This document shows positions 32,842 to 34,740 of a stretch of 34,740 bases of DNA, one piece after another. Position 1 is the first letter of the stretch; every line of letters begins with the position of its first letter. Both the position numbers and the translations under genes were made by a program. Where the stretch lies: contig JAMNZI010000007.1 in assembly GCA_023622385.1 (NCBI GenBank), forward strand, positions 1 to 34,740, given 5' to 3'. The DNA is from Bacillota bacterium (GTDB taxonomy: Bacteria; Bacillota; Clostridia; Caldicoprobacterales; Caldicoprobacteraceae). The notes beneath the pieces were generated by a model. It saw only the letters and a list, made by a program, of their open reading frames with translations, did no database searches and was not told the origin of the DNA.

Positions 32842-34677
32842 ATGATCTCTTACGAGGAACAGGAATATACCCAGTCGTTTAATATAGACCTGTGGAAGAA
32901 GTTGATTCATTATGCCCGGTCCTATAGAAGGGATTTACTGCTACTGGCGTTGGTTATGGCGGTATCGGGTGGCATTGATGCCATCTTCCCGCTTATGAAT
33001 AGCTATGCCGTGGATAACTTCATTGTGCCGGGTAAACTGGAAGGGCTGTGGATTTTTGCCATAGTTTACGGCCTTCTCATCGCGGTTCAGGCTCTTAACG
33101 TATGGATGCTGATATCCATCGCCGGCAAGATTGAAATAGGCTTGTGTTATGACATAAGAAATATGGGCTTTAAAAAGTTGCAGGAACTATCATTTTCGTA
33201 TTTTGATAGAACTCCGGTTGGGTGGATTATGGCCAGGATGACCTCCGACGTTCAGCGTTTGAGCGAAACGATTGCCTGGGGCCTTGTAGATTTAACTTGG
33301 TCAAGTACTATGATGGTAGGTACAATAGGGATTATGCTTTTTTGGAATTGGAAACTTGCGCTCATTACACTATCGGTGGTTCCAATTTTGGTAGTGGTAA
33401 GCGTGTATTTTCAAAGGATGATTTTAAAAGCCTATCGAAGGGTGCGCAAGATCAATTCCCAGATTACCGGTGCCTTCAACGAGGGAATAATGGGGGCTAA
33501 GACCACAAAGTCCCTTGTGAGGGAAGAGGAAAACCTGAAGGATTTTGAGAAGCTTACTGAAGAGATGCGGCATTCATCCGTTAGGGCAGTTGTGGTTTCA
33601 TCTATTTATATGCCGGTTGTAATGGCATTGGGCAGCATTGGAACCGGATTGGCGCTATGGTTGGGGGGAGAAGGCGTCATCAATAGCACCATCAGCTATG
33701 GCACCCTGGTAGCGTTTGTTTCATATACAATACAGTTTTTTGAGCCCATTCGCCAGATTGCTCACATATTTTCCGAATTACAAAATTCTCAGGCTTCGGC
33801 CGAACGGGTTTTTTCCATGATTGAAACTGAGCCGGATGTAAAGGATTCCCCCGAAATTATAGAGAAATATGGCGATTTATTTACGCCCAAAAAGAAAAAC
33901 TGGCCGCCCATAATAGGAAATGTGACTTTTCACAACGTATCTTTTTCCTATAAAGACGGCGAGGAGGTGCTCAAGAATTTCAATCTTGAGGTCAAGGCTG
34001 GTCAGACCATTGCGCTGGTAGGCGAGACGGGTGCCGGCAAAAGCACCATTGTAAACCTCTTGTGTCGCTTTTATGAACCCACCGAAGGTGAAATCCGGAT
34101 TGATGGGGTGGATTACCGTAAGCGTTCTCAGCTGTGGCTGCAGTCCAATATAGGGTATGTGCTGCAGACGCCCCATCTGTTTAGCGGAACTGTTAAGGAA
34201 AATATAAGGTATGGCAGGCTGGATGCCAGCGATGAAGAGGTGGTGGAAGCGGCCAAGCTGGTCAATGCTCACGATTTTATCATGAAACTGGAAAAGGGGT
34301 ATGATACCGAGGTGGGCGAAGGGGGGAACAGGCTATCTACTGGTCAAAAGCAGCTCATCTCGTTTGCACGTGCCGTTCTGGCCAACCCCAGGATATTTGT
34401 ATTGGACGAAGCTACCTCTTCGGTGGATACCGAGACCGAGCAAATCATCCAGAATGCCATACAAAAGGTGCTCCATGGCAGGACCAGCTTTGTGATAGCC
34501 CACCGTTTGTCAACCATAAGGTCGGCCGATTGCATACTGGTAATTCGAAATGGACGGATAGTTGAACGGGGTACCCATGCCGAATTATTAAGGCGAAAAG
34601 GGTATTATTACAGGCTGTATACAAACCAGTTTATGGAGGAAAAAGAGCGGGAGATCATGTCGCAGATGAGAGGATAA
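32842..34677 (+). CDS. ABC exporter half-transporter with catalytic Glu (partner subunit)
   Basis: 611 residues. A six-helix membrane domain is fused to an ATPase with Walker A GETGAGKST, Walker B FVLDEATSSVD with the catalytic Glu, and a non-standard signature LSTGQKQL instead of LSGGQ. The pair fits the heterodimer rule. One good ATP site is made from this subunit's Walker motifs and the partner's LSGGQ; one poor site is made from the partner's Asp and this LSTGQ. A loop of about 20 residues before the ATPase (SPEIIEKYGDLFTPKKKNWP) links the domains. ATG 32842 follows the upstream stop with no gap, and AGGTGA serves as ribosome-binding site. Confidence 0.95.
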   Translation: MISYEEQEYTQSFNIDLWKKLIHYARSYRRDLLLLALVMAVSGGIDAIFPLMNSYAVDNFIVPGKLEGLWIFAIVYGLLIAVQALNVWMLISIAGKIEIGLCYDIRNMGFKKLQELSFSYFDRTPVGWIMARMTSDVQRLSETIAWGLVDLTWSSTMMVGTIGIMLFWNWKLALITLSVVPILVVVSVYFQRMILKAYRRVRKINSQITGAFNEGIMGAKTTKSLVREEENLKDFEKLTEEMRHSSVRAVVVSSIYMPVVMALGSIGTGLALWLGGEGVINSTISYGTLVAFVSYTIQFFEPIRQIAHIFSELQNSQASAERVFSMIETEPDVKDSPEIIEKYGDLFTPKKKNWPPIIGNVTFHNVSFSYKDGEEVLKNFNLEVKAGQTIALVGETGAGKSTIVNLLCRFYEPTEGEIRIDGVDYRKRSQLWLQSNIGYVLQTPHLFSGTVKENIRYGRLDASDEEVVEAAKLVNAHDFIMKLEKGYDTEVGEGGNRLSTGQKQLISFARAVLANPRIFVLDEATSSVDTETEQIIQNAIQKVLHGRTSFVIAHRLSTIRSADCILVIRNGRIVERGTHAELLRRKGYYYRLYTNQFMEEKEREIMSQMRG

Positions 34678-34740
34678 GTATGAACGATTAGTACCATATT
34701 TTTCAACTAGAACGGCCCTCCTTTCCCCGGTTATAATAAA
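34678..34740. other. Tail of the window
   Basis: 63 bases with no gene. It ends in GTTATAATAAA, a -10-like sequence that may belong to a promoter beyond the window. Confidence 0.3.

Overview
The window looks like chromosomal DNA of an anaerobic member of the Bacillota, most likely class Clostridia. The evidence is the gene families: GlnA of Bacillus/Clostridium type with an ANTAR regulator, GatCAB, Rex, VanW/G5, a PRC-barrel protein and an Lrp-aminotransferase pair. Strong purine-rich Shine-Dalgarno sites and many U-tailed hairpin terminators agree. I cannot name the species. No rRNA, tRNA, CRISPR array, complete insertion sequence or prophage is visible.

Layout. 1-4,800 (+): sugar and pentose genes, namely the 3' end of a TIM-barrel sugar phosphate isomerase/epimerase, YigZ, AraD and a GH31 alpha-xylosidase. 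5,045-8,784: a nitrogen block. An ANTAR RNA-binding regulator (-) is divergent from glnA (+), whose leader carries a clear two-hexaloop ANTAR target overlapping a terminator; a LysR gene follows. A broken dapF lies between them, and the glnA promoter sits at its decayed 3' end. 8,785-11,424: a low-density stretch of small ORFs, gene debris, an unknown membrane protein (-) and an M55 aminopeptidase gene with an in-frame TGA. 11,421-14,858 (-): gatC-gatA-gatB, whose terminator lies inside the M55 reading frame. 15,179-16,781 (+): two ABC ATPases with no permease nearby, the second with an AbrB-like tail. 16,917-18,188 (-): a short membrane chemoreceptor-like protein. 18,330-21,128 (+): aconitase plus a GntR/FCD regulator, with a perfect palindrome over the promoter. 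21,243-22,670: Rex and a PRC-barrel protein. 22,904-24,472: a VanW/G5 cell-surface protein. 24,663-27,112: manA and an RsmF-like rRNA methyltransferase. 27,173-28,830: an Lrp/AsnC regulator and an aminotransferase. 28,845-30,912: a rhomboid protease and a DUF362 ferredoxin protein. 31,000-34,677: a heterodimeric ABC exporter.

How it works together. The best supported regulatory unit is ANTAR regulator to glnA. The promoter, two hairpins with A at loop position 1 and G at position 4, a terminator that competes with the second hairpin, and the ANTAR gene itself all lie within about 1.4 kb. The receiver domain lacks the usual acidic pocket, so control probably does not use a histidine kinase. 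The aconitase-GntR unit looks autoregulated. AraD and the alpha-xylosidase fit use of plant-derived pentose and xyloside sugars.
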